Source: Rhodobacteraceae bacterium M385 (GTDB taxonomy: Bacteria; Pseudomonadota; Alphaproteobacteria; Rhodobacterales; Rhodobacteraceae). Taken from it: 64,000 nt of DNA. Where the stretch lies: the NCBI GenBank assembly GCA_025141835.1, contig CP081102.1, positions 682,001-746,000 of the forward strand, read 5' to 3'. A program made the translations under genes and the position numbers. The notes under the pieces were generated by a model. It had not been told where the DNA came from. It worked only from the letters and a program-made list of their open reading frames with translations, and made no database searches. Each line of letters begins with the position of its first letter. Position 1 is the first letter of the stretch. Positions 40,714-50,490 of this stretch are shown here, piece by piece.

Positions 40714-41124
40714 AAAATATCCAATTGAAATTTGGAGATTTAAAGGAACCTCAGGTTATCTGCCTAGTCAAGAGTGGCGGCGCCGCCGAAGGGCGGAGCG
40801 GTGGGTGAACCGGGGTGGTTAGGCCCGGTTGCCAAGGGGGTGTTGCCCCCCATGCGAGTGCTCTGAATTGGCCGCCTGTCCTGCACCCGTTTTCCCACAA
40901 TCCCGTGCCTTTCGGCGTCTTGAGGGCGTGGGCGTCAGGGTGGTCTGAGGAAAGGCGCAAACCGTCCGTGAGTGATGCATCGGGGAAGTTTGTCCTCTGG
41001 TTGGGTTAAAGATTGATTAAAGCTGTCCGTAGAACTTTCCCGGCAGGTTTTCCATTGTGCTGCCCTCTCAATTCCCCTGTAATCAGGGCTGCCGCGATGC
41101 CCCGCGAAATTGAAGGAATCCGCC
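40714..41124. other. Gene-free stretch with a GC hairpin
   Basis: About 410 bp without a credible gene. It holds GGGGG-TGTTG-CCCCC at about 40838-40852, related to the first hairpin of the composite repeats but without the tail, and a direct repeat TTAAAG/TTAAAG at 41006 and 41017 in the promoter position of the next gene. Otherwise I see nothing definite. Confidence 0.4.
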
Positions 41125-41919
41125 ATGCACGCCCTTGTCACCCAAGACCATATTGATGCCTATCAGCGCGACGGCGTGGTGCTGGTGAAGGGGCTTTTTG
41201 CCGATCATGTCGACGCGATCCGCGCGGGCATTGAACGCAACATGGCAGAGCCCGGCCCCTATGCGGCCGAGAACCTGAAGGCGGACGAAGGCGGGCGCTT
41301 TTTCGATGATTACTGCAATTGGACCCGCATCGCGGAATTTGAGGAGGTCATTCGCACCTCTCCCGCTGCCGAAGTCGCCGCTGACCTGATGGGATCTTCC
41401 CGCGTGCAGGTGTTCCACGATCATGTGTTGGTGAAAGAGCCGGGCACCTCCAAGCCTACGCCCTGGCACCAGGACGGTCCGTACTACTTTGTCGAAGGCA
41501 TCCAGAACGTCAGCTTCTGGTCGCCAATGGATGCGGTGACGGGGGCCAGCTTGCGCTGCGTGGCAGGAAGCCATGCTTGGGAAAAACAAGTGTTGCCAAC
41601 ACGTTGGTTGGCCGAGACGAGCTTTTATCCCAATGAAGACGACTATATGCCCGTGCCGGACCCCGACGCGGAAGGCATGGATATTCGCGAATGGGAAATG
41701 GAACCCGGCGACGCGGTGGCGTTCAATTATGGCACCCTGCACGGGGCGCGCGGCAACACCACACAGACGCGGCGCCGCGCGTTTTCGCTGCGCCTTTTGG
41801 GGGACGATGCCCGCTATGTGGAACGCCCGGGCCCGACCTCTCCACCGTTTCCCGGCCACGACATGACACCGGGCCAAGTCCTGCGCGAGGATTGGTTCCC
41901 GGTAATCTATCAGCGCTAG
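41125..41919 (+). CDS. Phytanoyl-CoA dioxygenase-family protein
   Basis: The 264-residue iron(II)/2-oxoglutarate oxygenase shows the HxD facial triad in PTPWHQDGPYYF (H115, D117) and the distal H206 in NYGTLHGARGNTTQ, followed by RRRAFSLRL with the 2-oxoglutarate-binding arginine. ATG 41125 follows AAGGA. Members hydroxylate small molecules (ectoine, phytanoyl-CoA, antibiotics); no substrate can be assigned. It is convergent with the Rieske oxygenase gene 10 bp away. Confidence 0.9.
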   Translation: MHALVTQDHIDAYQRDGVVLVKGLFADHVDAIRAGIERNMAEPGPYAAENLKADEGGRFFDDYCNWTRIAEFEEVIRTSPAAEVAADLMGSSRVQVFHDHVLVKEPGTSKPTPWHQDGPYYFVEGIQNVSFWSPMDAVTGASLRCVAGSHAWEKQVLPTRWLAETSFYPNEDDYMPVPDPDAEGMDIREWEMEPGDAVAFNYGTLHGARGNTTQTRRRAFSLRLLGDDARYVERPGPTSPPFPGHDMTPGQVLREDWFPVIYQR

Positions 41920-41928
41920 GCGCGCGGG

Positions 41929-42969
41929 TTACTCGGCCATCTGCGCGTCAACCTGCGCCTCTTCGTTAATCATCGCCTGAAGCTGCCTGCGGAACCGCAA
42001 TTGGCCGCCATCGATCGGCAGGTCGATATGGGGAGAGGTCTTGTTGGCCATGCCGATCTGTACCGCATTCAGAACCGCGCGGTCCTCTTCAAAGGCGTGT
42101 TGCACGTCCTCGCTCATCATCTGGGACAGCGCGGCATCATCGGGGCGGATATTGCGGAGCTGGAACCAATAGTAGCGGGTTTGACCCTCGGTCGTGGGGG
42201 TCATGAAGTTGTAGCTGTCCATGATGAAGGTGTTCTCGTGAAGCGGCCCGTCCGGCCCGCCTGTGCCCGCAGGGGTGAATACCGCGCGGATCAGCGCGTG
42301 AGACGGATAGCGCACCTCGTAATGTTGGAGGCGGTCGCAATTGCCCTCAAACTCCACCACCTTCTTATAGAAGGGTGCCGGTTCGTGATCCATCATCCAG
42401 CGATGCACGATCACGCCGTCCTCGGTCTTCTTGATCCGCAGGGGCGTGTCCTTGGTGGCGGGGGCGGCAAAGCTGGACTGGTGAACCCACGCCACATGGG
42501 TGGGGTCCAGTAGGTTGTCGCACATCAGCAGATAGTTGCAGTCCAGCTCCATCGCGGCGCCGCGGTTGATGCCCCAATCAGGGTTATCGTAGTTCTCGAT
42601 CTCGAAGATGTCCGAGGCGTCAGCCAGCGCCGGGTTGCCCATCCAGATCCAGACCAGCCCGTATTTTTCGGCCAGGGGATAGGCGTGGACATTGGCGTTG
42701 GACGGAATGCGCCCGGCGCCCGGCGACCAGACGCATTTGCCCGCGCAATCGAACGTCAGCCCGTGGTAGCCGCATTCCACCGTGTCGCCCTTGATCCGCC
42801 CCTTGGACAGCGGCAGCTTGCGGTGGGGGCAGGCGTCTTCCAGCGCGACCAATTCGCCGCTTTGAGAGCGGAAGATGCAGATTTTCTCGCCCAGAACCAA
42901 GATCTGCTGCAAGTCGTGCGTGACTTCATGATCCCACGCGGCCACGTACCAAGCGTTCCTTAAAAACAT
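41929..42969 (-). CDS. Rieske non-haem iron oxygenase, alpha subunit
   Basis: The 346-residue protein has a Rieske domain with CPHRKLPL (C47, H49) and CGYHGLTF (C66, H69), and a catalytic domain with the mononuclear-iron motif NLLDPTHVAWVHQ. The closest general type is vanillate O-demethylase oxygenase / toluenesulfonate monooxygenase, enzymes that demethylate or hydroxylate aromatics. No reductase gene is adjacent. It ends just 10 bp from the convergent dioxygenase gene and starts 25 bp from the hutU stop, so it may share the hut transcript. Confidence 0.9.
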   Translation of the reverse strand: MFLRNAWYVAAWDHEVTHDLQQILVLGEKICIFRSQSGELVALEDACPHRKLPLSKGRIKGDTVECGYHGLTFDCAGKCVWSPGAGRIPSNANVHAYPLAEKYGLVWIWMGNPALADASDIFEIENYDNPDWGINRGAAMELDCNYLLMCDNLLDPTHVAWVHQSSFAAPATKDTPLRIKKTEDGVIVHRWMMDHEPAPFYKKVVEFEGNCDRLQHYEVRYPSHALIRAVFTPAGTGGPDGPLHENTFIMDSYNFMTPTTEGQTRYYWFQLRNIRPDDAALSQMMSEDVQHAFEEDRAVLNAVQIGMANKTSPHIDLPIDGGQLRFRRQLQAMINEEAQVDAQMAE

Positions 42970-42993
42970 GGGGCTACCTTTGTTGGGCTCTGG

Positions 42994-44658
42994 TCAAAGT
43001 ATACCCGGCAAGTTCAGCCCGTTTTCGCGGGCACAGTCCAGCGCGATGTCATAGCCCGCGTCGGCGTGGCGCATGACTCCGGTGGCGGGATCGTTCCACA
43101 GCACGTTGGCAATGCGGCGGTCGGCGTCCTCGGACCCGTCACAGCAGATCACCATGCCTGAATGCTGCGAAAAGCCCATGCCGACACCGCCGCCGTGGTG
43201 CAGGGAAACCCAAGTGGCTCCGCCCGCGACGTTGAGCATGGCGTTCAGGAGCGGCCAATCCGATACGGCGTCCGAGCCGTCTTTCATCGCCTCGGTTTCG
43301 CGGTTGGGAGAGGCGACAGAGCCGCTATCAAGGTGGTCGCGGCCGATGACAACGGGGGCGGAGAGTTCGCCGTTACGGACCATCTCGTTGAACGCGAGGC
43401 CAAGCTTGTCGCGCAGGCCAAGGCCGACCCAACAGATACGCGCAGGCAGACCTTGGAAGGCGATACGCTCGCGCGCCATATCCAGCCAATTATGCAGGTG
43501 CGGGTCGTCGATCAGTTCCTTCACCTTGGCGTCGGTCTTGTAGATATCTTCCGGGTCGCCAGACAGGGCACACCAGCGGAACGGGCCCACGCCCCGGCAG
43601 AACAGAGGGCGGATATAGGCGGGGACGAAACCGGGGAAGGCGAAGGCGTTTTCCAGCCCCTCTTCCTGGGCCACCTGTCTGATATTGTTGCCGTAATCCA
43701 GCGTTGGCACGCCTTGGTTCCAGAAGTCCACCATGGCGGCGACTTGCACTTTCATCGACGCACGGGCGGCTTTTTCTACCGCTTTCGGGTCGCTCTCCTG
43801 CTTCTCGCGCCATTCGGCGACGCTCCAGCCTTGGGGCAGGTAGCCATGCACGGGATCGTGGGCCGAGGTCTGGTCGGTGACCATATCGGGCTTCACACCA
43901 CGCTTCACCAGCTCGGGGAAGACATCGGCGGCGTTGCCGATGAGGGCGACGGATTTCGCCTCTCCGGCTTTGGTCCAGCGGTCGATCATCGCTAAGGCAT
44001 CATCGAGAGAGTGGGTTTTTTCGTCAACGTAGCGGGTGCGCAGGCGGAAGTCGGCGCGGGTCTCGTCACATTCCACGGCCAAACAGCACGCGCCCGCCAT
44101 CACGGCGGCCAAAGGTTGCGCGCCGCCCATGCCGCCAAGCCCGCCGGTCAAAATCCAACGGCCCTTCAGGTTGCCGTCGTAGTGCTGACGGCCTGCCTCC
44201 ATAAATGTCTCGTAGGTGCCTTGAACGATGCCTTGGGTGCCGATGTAAATCCACGAGCCGGCCGTCATCTGGCCGTACATGGCGAGGCCCTTTTTATCCA
44301 ACTCGTTGAAGTGGTCCCAATTGGCCCAATGGGGCACGAGGTTGGAGTTCGCAATCAACACACGCGGCGCATCCCTATGGGTGTTGAACACGCCCACGGG
44401 CTTGCCCGATTGCACCAGAAGTGTCTGAGTTTCCTCCAGATCTTTCAGGGCTGCGACGATGGCGTCAAAGTCTTCCCACGTTCGCGCAGCGCGTCCGATT
44501 CCGCCGTAAACGACCAATTCGTGGGGGTTCTCGGCCACATCGGGATGCAGGTTGTTCATTAGCATCCGCATGGGGGCCTCGGTCAGCCAGGACTTGGCCG
44601 TGATCTCGGACCCGGTGGGGGGGAACACGTCGCGCAGGTTGTGGCGTGGGTTGTTCAT
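42994..44658 (-). CDS. hutU: Urocanate hydratase
   Basis: The 554-residue NAD+-dependent enzyme converts urocanate to imidazolone-5-propionate. Seen: YGGIGRAARTWEDFDAIVAA, GSWIYIGTQGIVQGTYETF, LTGGLGGMGGAQPLAAVMAG (Rossmann segment), FCRGVGPFRWCALSGDPEDI, and GGGVGMGFSQHSGMVICCDG near the C-terminus. All are urocanase hallmarks. ATG 44658 overlaps the hutG stop by 4 bp. It is the last gene of the hutI-H-G-U operon. Confidence 0.98.
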   Translation of the reverse strand: MNNPRHNLRDVFPPTGSEITAKSWLTEAPMRMLMNNLHPDVAENPHELVVYGGIGRAARTWEDFDAIVAALKDLEETQTLLVQSGKPVGVFNTHRDAPRVLIANSNLVPHWANWDHFNELDKKGLAMYGQMTAGSWIYIGTQGIVQGTYETFMEAGRQHYDGNLKGRWILTGGLGGMGGAQPLAAVMAGACCLAVECDETRADFRLRTRYVDEKTHSLDDALAMIDRWTKAGEAKSVALIGNAADVFPELVKRGVKPDMVTDQTSAHDPVHGYLPQGWSVAEWREKQESDPKAVEKAARASMKVQVAAMVDFWNQGVPTLDYGNNIRQVAQEEGLENAFAFPGFVPAYIRPLFCRGVGPFRWCALSGDPEDIYKTDAKVKELIDDPHLHNWLDMARERIAFQGLPARICWVGLGLRDKLGLAFNEMVRNGELSAPVVIGRDHLDSGSVASPNRETEAMKDGSDAVSDWPLLNAMLNVAGGATWVSLHHGGGVGMGFSQHSGMVICCDGSEDADRRIANVLWNDPATGVMRHADAGYDIALDCARENGLNLPGIL

Positions 44659-45452
44659 GAGGGGGCTCCTAGGCTCGGGGCCATGTCGGCCAATGCAGAA
44701 AGGATGTTGGCCAAATGCGGGCGCAGGGCGGCGGCTTTGGCGGTGTCGTAGGCCCAAGGCGGCGCCTCGGCTGAAAGATAGGTGGATTGCGCCAGTTCCA
44801 TCTGGATCGCGTGAACGCCTTGAGCCGGTTGACCGTAGTGGCGCGTGGTCCAGCCGCCTTTGAAACGCCCGTTCAGCACGGTGGGATAGGGCGCGGCGTT
44901 GCTGATTGCGACGGTTGCGGCCTCGACCTGCGGGGCGCAGGTGGTGCCCCTATTGGTGCCGATGTTGAGGTCCGGCAGAGTACCGTCAAAAAGGAACGGA
45001 ATGCCGGAGCGGATAGAGTGGCAGTCATAAAGGATCGCCGCGCCGTGGATGGCCCGCACCCGGTCTAATTCTGCTTTCAAGGCAGCATGATAAGGGGCGT
45101 GGAAGGCGGCGCGCCGGGTGTTGATATCGGCGTCAGAGGGCGGCGTTTCCCATATATCCGCGCCGTCGAAATCCGTCAGAGGGACCAGCGTTGTGGTGTT
45201 CTGGCCGGGGTAGAGGCTGACGCCCGAGGGGTCGCGATTGGCGTCGATCACATAGCGGTGGAAATTGGCCCGCACGGTTGTGACACCGGGCAGCAGGTCA
45301 GCGTAGAGACGGTCGATATGCCAATCGGTGTCGGCCAGTTTGTGACCGTTATCATTCAGCGCGGCGGCGACATCATCGGGCACAAACGTCCCTGTATGGG
45401 GCAGCCCCAGAACCAGCGGGCCGTCGCCTCGGGTGACGGTGACGGGGGTCAT
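44655..45452 (-). CDS. hutG: N-formylglutamate deformylase
   Basis: The 265-residue protein has LGLPHTGTFVPDDVA (metal histidine), DWHIDRLYADLLPGVTTVRA, HRYVIDANRDPSG, LYDCHSIRSGIPFLFDG and MELAQSTYLSAEAP, the motifs of the N-formylglutamate amidohydrolase family (HutG2, zinc-dependent). It yields glutamate and formate, the last step of the route through HutF. The start at ATG 45452 overlaps the hutH end by 4 bp. It is unrelated to the arginase-like HutG of Bacillus. Confidence 0.96.
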   Translation of the reverse strand: MTPVTVTRGDGPLVLGLPHTGTFVPDDVAAALNDNGHKLADTDWHIDRLYADLLPGVTTVRANFHRYVIDANRDPSGVSLYPGQNTTTLVPLTDFDGADIWETPPSDADINTRRAAFHAPYHAALKAELDRVRAIHGAAILYDCHSIRSGIPFLFDGTLPDLNIGTNRGTTCAPQVEAATVAISNAAPYPTVLNGRFKGGWTTRHYGQPAQGVHAIQMELAQSTYLSAEAPPWAYDTAKAAALRPHLANILSALADMAPSLGAPS

Positions 45453-46990
45453 TGGGCATGGCCTTTCACGAAGCCGGGCAGGGCGACCGATGCGGCGAGG
45501 GTGCCTTTGGCGACAAGAGTGCTTGCGGCCTCGATCGACGGGGCCATGTAGCGGTCTTCCGCGATGGCGGGCACTTCGGCACGCAGCACCGACATGGCGG
45601 CTTTCAAGGCAGGGCTGGTTTCCAGCGGGGCGCGGAACTCGATCCCTTGGACGCCGCACATCGCCTCGACCCCCAGGATCACATTGAGGTTGCGGTTCAT
45701 CCGCTCTAGCCGCCGGGCCGCATGGGCGGCCATGGAAACGTGATCCTCTTGGTTGGCTGAGGTCGGCGTGCTGTCGGTGGTGCACGGGTTGGCGAGGTGT
45801 TTGTTTTCGCTCATCAAAGCGGCGGTGGTGACTTCGGCAATCATCAGGCCCGAGTTGAGGCCGGGATCAGGTGTCAGGAAGGGCGGCAGGTCGAAGCTGA
45901 GCGTTGGGTCCACCATCAGGGCCACCCGGCGCTGCGCAATCGCGCCAATTTCCGACAGGGCCACGGCGATTTGATCGGCGGCGAAACCGACGGGTTCGGC
46001 GTGGAAGTTGCCGCCCGACACGATGAGGTCATCTTCTACAAGAACAAGGGGGTTATCCGTGACGGCATTGGCCTCTACCTCAAGCGTACGGCCCGCGAAA
46101 TGCAGCAGGTCCATCGCCGCGCCCGTCACCTGCGGCTGGCAGCGGATGCAGTAAGGGTCTTGCACGCGGGTATCGCCTTCGCGGTGGCTTTCGCGAATGA
46201 CAGAGCCCTCCATCAACGCGCGTTGCGCACGGGCGACAGCGATCTGGCCCCGGTGGCCGCGGAGGGTGTGGATCGCGTCCTGCAAGGGCGCGGTAGAGCC
46301 CATGATCGCATCGGTGGACAGCGCACAGGTCAGCACGCAAGTCGCCGCGTTGCGCCAAGCGCCCCAAAGGCCCACGAGCGCACAAGCGGTGGAGAATTGG
46401 GTGCCGTTAATCAGCGCGAGACCTTCCTTGGGGCCAAGCACGATGGGCTGTAGGCCCGCTTTGGCCAATGCCTCGGCGGCGGGCATCCGGGTGCCGTCGA
46501 AAACCGCCTCGCCCGCGCCGATCATCGCGGCGGCCATATGGGCCAGCGGCGCAAGGTCGCCCGAGGCCCCGACGGACCCTTGAGAGGGGATCACCGGGGT
46601 CACGCCATGGGCCAGCATGTCTTGCAAGATCTCAACGGTGGTCATCGCCACGCCCGACGCGCCGCGCCCCAGAGAAAGCAGTTTCAACGCCATCATCAGG
46701 CGGGTGGTGGGCGTGTCCAGGGCCTCTCCCACGCCGCAGCAATGGGACAGGATCAGGTTGCGTTGCAGGGTCGCCACGTCTTTGGCGGCGATCTTCACGC
46801 TGGCCAGTTTGCCGAAGCCTGTGTTGACGCCGTAAACGGCTGTGTCGCCGTTTGCAGCCTTGGCGACAAGTGCCTGAGCGGCCTTGATCCCGGCATGAGA
46901 GGACGCCTCCAGAACGACCGGGTGGCCGTCGGCCCAGATGGCGTGCAACTGCTCCAGCGTCGCCGCGCCGGGGGTAAGGGTCAGGGTCAT
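45449..46990 (-). CDS. hutH: Histidine ammonia-lyase
   Basis: The 513-residue enzyme deaminates histidine to urocanate. The self-forming MIO cofactor triad A142-S143-G144 lies in GSVGASGDLAPLAH. Other motifs: YGVNTGFGKLASV, NPLVLVEDDLIVSGGNFH, and QEDHVSMAAHAARRLERMN. Length is standard. It overlaps both neighbours by 4 bp in the hutI-hutH-hutG-hutU order. Confidence 0.98.
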   Translation of the reverse strand: MTLTLTPGAATLEQLHAIWADGHPVVLEASSHAGIKAAQALVAKAANGDTAVYGVNTGFGKLASVKIAAKDVATLQRNLILSHCCGVGEALDTPTTRLMMALKLLSLGRGASGVAMTTVEILQDMLAHGVTPVIPSQGSVGASGDLAPLAHMAAAMIGAGEAVFDGTRMPAAEALAKAGLQPIVLGPKEGLALINGTQFSTACALVGLWGAWRNAATCVLTCALSTDAIMGSTAPLQDAIHTLRGHRGQIAVARAQRALMEGSVIRESHREGDTRVQDPYCIRCQPQVTGAAMDLLHFAGRTLEVEANAVTDNPLVLVEDDLIVSGGNFHAEPVGFAADQIAVALSEIGAIAQRRVALMVDPTLSFDLPPFLTPDPGLNSGLMIAEVTTAALMSENKHLANPCTTDSTPTSANQEDHVSMAAHAARRLERMNRNLNVILGVEAMCGVQGIEFRAPLETSPALKAAMSVLRAEVPAIAEDRYMAPSIEAASTLVAKGTLAASVALPGFVKGHAQ

Positions 46991-48180
46991 AATGCGCCTT
47001 TGAAGATGCGGGAATGGAGGGGGTTGAAGCCGATGCGATAGGCCAGCTCCGCCGGGTGGTTTACGTCCCAGACCGCCAGATCAGCCGGAGCACCGGGGAC
47101 GATGCGGCCGCGGTCACCTTCGCCAAGGGCGCGGGCGGCGTGGGCGGTCATGCCCAAGAGCGCCTCGAGCGGGGTCATGCGGAACAGGGTGCAGGCCATG
47201 TTCATCGCCAGCAAAGGAGAGGTGAGAGGAGAGGAACCGGGGTTGCAATCACTCGCCAGTGCCATCGGCACGCCGTGCTTGCGGAAGGACGCAATGGGCG
47301 GGGCTTGGGTTTCGCGTAGGGTGTAGAACGCGCCGGGCAGGACCACGGCGACAGTGCCTGATTTGGCAAGGGCTGCCGCGTCGGCATCGGTGGCGTATTC
47401 CAGATGGTCAGCGCTTAGGGCTCTGTAATCCGAGGCTAATTTCGTGCCGCCGATGTGGGAAAGCTGTTCGGCATGGAGCTTCACGGGAAGGCCCAGTTCC
47501 GCGGCTAGATCGAAGACTCGCGCGATCTGGGCGGTGTTAAAGGCGATGCCCTCACAGAACCCGTCCACGGCATCCACAAGCCCTTCGGCATGGGCGGCCC
47601 GTAGGGCGGGAAGGCAGACTTCGTCGATATAGGCATCGGGGTTACCCGCATATTCAGGCGGCACGGCGTGGGCCCCAAGGAAGCTGGTGCGGACCTCGAT
47701 CGGGCGCACTTGGGCGATGCGACGGGCCACGCGGAGCAACTTCAGCTCATCATCCTGGGTCAGCCCGTAGCCGGATTTCACCTCGATCAAGGAGACGCCT
47801 TCGGCCAGCATCGCATCGACACGGGGCAGGGCGTCGGCCAGCAGGGCATCCTCGGTGGCGTCGCGGGTGGCTTTGACGGTCGAGATGATGCCGCCGCCTG
47901 CGCGGGCAACGGCCTCGTAGCTGGCGCCATTGAGGCGAAGTTCGAACTCTGCCGCGCGGTTGCCGCCGAAGACGACATGGGTATGGCAGTCGATCAGCGC
48001 GGGGGTCACAAGCCGCCCGCCAAGGTCCGTCTGCGGCCCGTTGAGGTAGGCGGCGGGCACGTTGGCGGCGGGACCAACCCATGCAATCCGGTCGCCATCC
48101 AAGGCAACCGCGCCGTCGGCGATCAGGCCGTAATCGGCATCCGCTTGAAGGGTCACGACATGGGCGTTCGTCAGGAGCAT
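46987..48180 (-). CDS. hutI: Imidazolonepropionase
   Basis: The 397-residue amidohydrolase opens imidazolone-5-propionate to N-formimidoylglutamate. The metal motif is LIDCHTHVVFGGNRAAEFEL; further, ATRDATEDALLADALPRVDA, SGYGLTQDDELKLLRVARR, HAEQLSHIGG and SDCNPGSSPL fit HutI. ATG 48180 is 77 bp from the divergent hutF start. It is the first gene of the minus-strand hut operon. Confidence 0.97.
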   Translation of the reverse strand: MLLTNAHVVTLQADADYGLIADGAVALDGDRIAWVGPAANVPAAYLNGPQTDLGGRLVTPALIDCHTHVVFGGNRAAEFELRLNGASYEAVARAGGGIISTVKATRDATEDALLADALPRVDAMLAEGVSLIEVKSGYGLTQDDELKLLRVARRIAQVRPIEVRTSFLGAHAVPPEYAGNPDAYIDEVCLPALRAAHAEGLVDAVDGFCEGIAFNTAQIARVFDLAAELGLPVKLHAEQLSHIGGTKLASDYRALSADHLEYATDADAAALAKSGTVAVVLPGAFYTLRETQAPPIASFRKHGVPMALASDCNPGSSPLTSPLLAMNMACTLFRMTPLEALLGMTAHAARALGEGDRGRIVPGAPADLAVWDVNHPAELAYRIGFNPLHSRIFKGAL

Positions 48181-48257
48181 TGGGGCGACTCACTTGCAAA
48201 TATACGTGCTTAATGTTTTTATGTGCATACATAATAATCTGTCAAGCGGAGCGTGCC
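48181..48257. promoter_or_regulatory. hutI/hutF divergent promoter with HutC-like site
   Basis: This AT-rich 77-bp gap contains ATGTGCATACAT (48221-48232), a near-palindrome resembling TGTATATACA-type HutC sites, and TATACGTG at about 48201. It must serve both hut transcripts, so HutC repression of both is likely. Confidence 0.55.
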
Positions 48258-49616
48258 ATGCAGGTGATTTGGGCTGAAACGGCGCTACTGCCCTCGGGCT
48301 GGGCGTCAGATGTGCGGGTAGATGTGGACGACGCGGGCCGCATCAGTGCCGTCGAAACAGGCGTGCCCGCAGCGGGGCAGCGGGTGCCGATGTTGCTGCC
48401 CGCCCCGGTTAACGTCCACAGTCACGCCTTCCAGCGCGCCATGGCCGGGCTAACAGAGAAACGCGGTCCGAATCCCAGTGACAGTTTCTGGACGTGGCGG
48501 CAGCTGATGTTCCGCTTCCTTGACCGCCTGACACCGGATCATATCGAGGCGATTACCGCCTTCGTGCAGATGGAGATGTTGGAGGCGGGATATGCCTGCA
48601 ACGCAGAGTTCCACTATCTACACCACCAGCCCGGCGGCGTGCCCTATGACACGCTGGCCGAGACCGCACACCGGGTGATTGCCGCGTCCGAGCAGACCGG
48701 AATTGGGCTGTGCCTGCTGCCTGTCCTTTACCAATTCGGCGGCTGTGACGGGCGCGACTTGGGGCCGGGGCAGATCCGCTTTGGCAATGATCTGGAGCGA
48801 TACTCGGCGTTGCTAGAAAACGCGGGGTGTGCGTTGCGGGCGGCGGATGCAACCCTTGGGGCCGCGCCCCATTCCCTGAGGGCCGTGAGCCGGGAAGATT
48901 TGGCGCAAGTCGCGCAGTTGTTCCCGCAGGGGCCGATCCACATGCATCTGGCCGAGCAGCGGGCGGAAGTGGCCGAGGTTCAGGCCGCAAGGGGGGCGCG
49001 TCCGGTGCAGTGGGCCTTGCAGAATATGGAGATTGACGCCCGGTGGTGTCTGATCCACTGCACGCAGATGACAGCGGCGGAAACGCTTGCCTTGGCACGA
49101 TCACAGGCCGTGGCCGGTCTCTGCCCGATTACCGAAAGCAGCCTTGGGGACGGCACTTTCGACGGCATCAGATGGGCCAACGCGGGCGGGGCGATGGCCG
49201 TGGGGTCGGATAGTAACATCCGCATCGCCCTGGCCGAGGAATTGCGGACGCTGGATTATTCGCAACGTCTGCGCGATGGCACTCGGGCGGCGTTTGCCAG
49301 TGCCGATAAGTCCACCGGACGGCGGTTGTTTGATGCGGTGCTAGAGGGCGGCGCACAGGCGACGCAACGCAACGCGGGCAAGCTGGAGGTGGGCGCTTGG
49401 GCTGATATGCTGACGCTCGACACCGGGTCCGAGCATCTGTGGGGGCGCAGGGGCGACACTGCGCTGGACGCCTGGATTTTCGCGGGCGATGACAGGCTGG
49501 TGCGCGATGTTTGGTCTGCGGGCCGTCACATGGTAACAGGCGGGCAACACCGCCGCCGCGCAGAGATTGTGGCCGCTTACAAACAGACGATTGACGCCTT
49601 GAAAGACGCTTTATGA
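48258..49616 (+). CDS. hutF: Formimidoylglutamate deiminase
   Basis: The 452-residue amidohydrolase converts N-formimidoylglutamate to N-formylglutamate and ammonia. Metal motif: PVNVHSHAFQRAMAGLTEKR. Also CNAEFHYLHHQPGGVPYD, HMHLAEQRAEVAEVQAARG, HCTQMTAAETLALARS and VGSDSNIRIALAEELRTLDY. The deiminase plus HutG means the pathway ends in formate and ammonia rather than formamide. ATG 48258 follows GCGGAGCG; earlier starts would lie within hutI. Overlaps hutC by 4 bp. Confidence 0.96.
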   Translation: MQVIWAETALLPSGWASDVRVDVDDAGRISAVETGVPAAGQRVPMLLPAPVNVHSHAFQRAMAGLTEKRGPNPSDSFWTWRQLMFRFLDRLTPDHIEAITAFVQMEMLEAGYACNAEFHYLHHQPGGVPYDTLAETAHRVIAASEQTGIGLCLLPVLYQFGGCDGRDLGPGQIRFGNDLERYSALLENAGCALRAADATLGAAPHSLRAVSREDLAQVAQLFPQGPIHMHLAEQRAEVAEVQAARGARPVQWALQNMEIDARWCLIHCTQMTAAETLALARSQAVAGLCPITESSLGDGTFDGIRWANAGGAMAVGSDSNIRIALAEELRTLDYSQRLRDGTRAAFASADKSTGRRLFDAVLEGGAQATQRNAGKLEVGAWADMLTLDTGSEHLWGRRGDTALDAWIFAGDDRLVRDVWSAGRHMVTGGQHRRRAEIVAAYKQTIDALKDAL

Positions 49617-50314
49617 ACACCCCTTCGTTCCGAAACTGGCAAAGCGTGCAGGACGAGGCGTTGCGCCGTATTCATGCGCGTGAATGGGCGCCGGGGGAGT
49701 TGATCCCGAACGAGGCCGATCTGGCCGAAGAGTTCGGCTGCGCAAGGTCCACCGTGAACCGGGCGCTGAGGGCGCTGGCGGAAAGCGGCATTCTGGATCG
49801 CAAGCGCAAGGCGGGCACACGGGTGGCAGCGCAGCCTGCGGCAAGGGCCACCCTGACGATCCCGGTGTTGCGCCACGAGATTGAGGATCGCGGGGAGGTC
49901 TACGGCTATCAACTGGCCTACCGGGCGCTGCAAGTGCCCCCGATCAGCGCCAGCGCCGCCATGGGCACGTCTGCGACGCAGCAATTGTTGCATGTGCGCG
50001 CCCTGCATCTGGCCAGCGGAACGCCCTATGCCATGGAAGACCGCTGGATCAACACCGAGGTCGCCCCCAAGGCGTTGGATGAGGATTTCAGGGAGATCAG
50101 CGCCAACGAATGGCTGTTGCATCATGTGCCTTACACCCACGGCGACATCGCCTTTTCCGCGGTGGCGGCCCCCGATGACGTAGCCGAAGCGCTGCTCTGC
50201 GCGGCGGGGGAGGCGGTTTTTGCCATGGACCGGGTGACGTGGGACGGCACCTCGTCGGTCACCAAGGTCCGGTTGTTGTTCGCGCCCGGCTACCAGATGC
50301 GCACCGCGTTATAG
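49613..50314 (+). CDS. hutC: Histidine utilisation repressor HutC (GntR/UTRA family)
   Basis: The 233-residue regulator has a GntR winged helix (PGELIPNEADLAEEFGCARS, TVNRALRALAESGILDRKRK, about 23-65) and a UTRA effector domain, which binds urocanate in HutC. HASGTPYAMEDRWINTEVAP-like segments (LASGTPYAMEDRWINTEVAP) are typical of HutC. It is coupled to hutF by a 4-bp overlap. The nag genes downstream raise the alternative of an NagR-like repressor, but the coupling with hutF favours HutC. Confidence 0.92.
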   Translation: MNTPSFRNWQSVQDEALRRIHAREWAPGELIPNEADLAEEFGCARSTVNRALRALAESGILDRKRKAGTRVAAQPAARATLTIPVLRHEIEDRGEVYGYQLAYRALQVPPISASAAMGTSATQQLLHVRALHLASGTPYAMEDRWINTEVAPKALDEDFREISANEWLLHHVPYTHGDIAFSAVAAPDDVAEALLCAAGEAVFAMDRVTWDGTSSVTKVRLLFAPGYQMRTAL

Positions 50315-50490
50315 CGGGCCTGCCCCATTGCCAGTGGCGCTGAGGCGGTTACGGTGCCCCCGACAGGGAACCGGGACGCGCAGGCACGGCGCGAGGCGGC
50401 ACCCTTGGTCGGCGCAGAAGGGGGCGCTACTGGAATGAACATGACTAAATTCGCGAATGGTTCAGGGGCGATGGCACGGGGGTGTCGGCC

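Noticed and set aside
48081..48257. N-terminal extension of hutF into hutI
   Set aside because: The extended start would lie within the divergent hutI gene and lacks a ribosome site; ATG 48258 has one and gives the normal HutF N-terminus.
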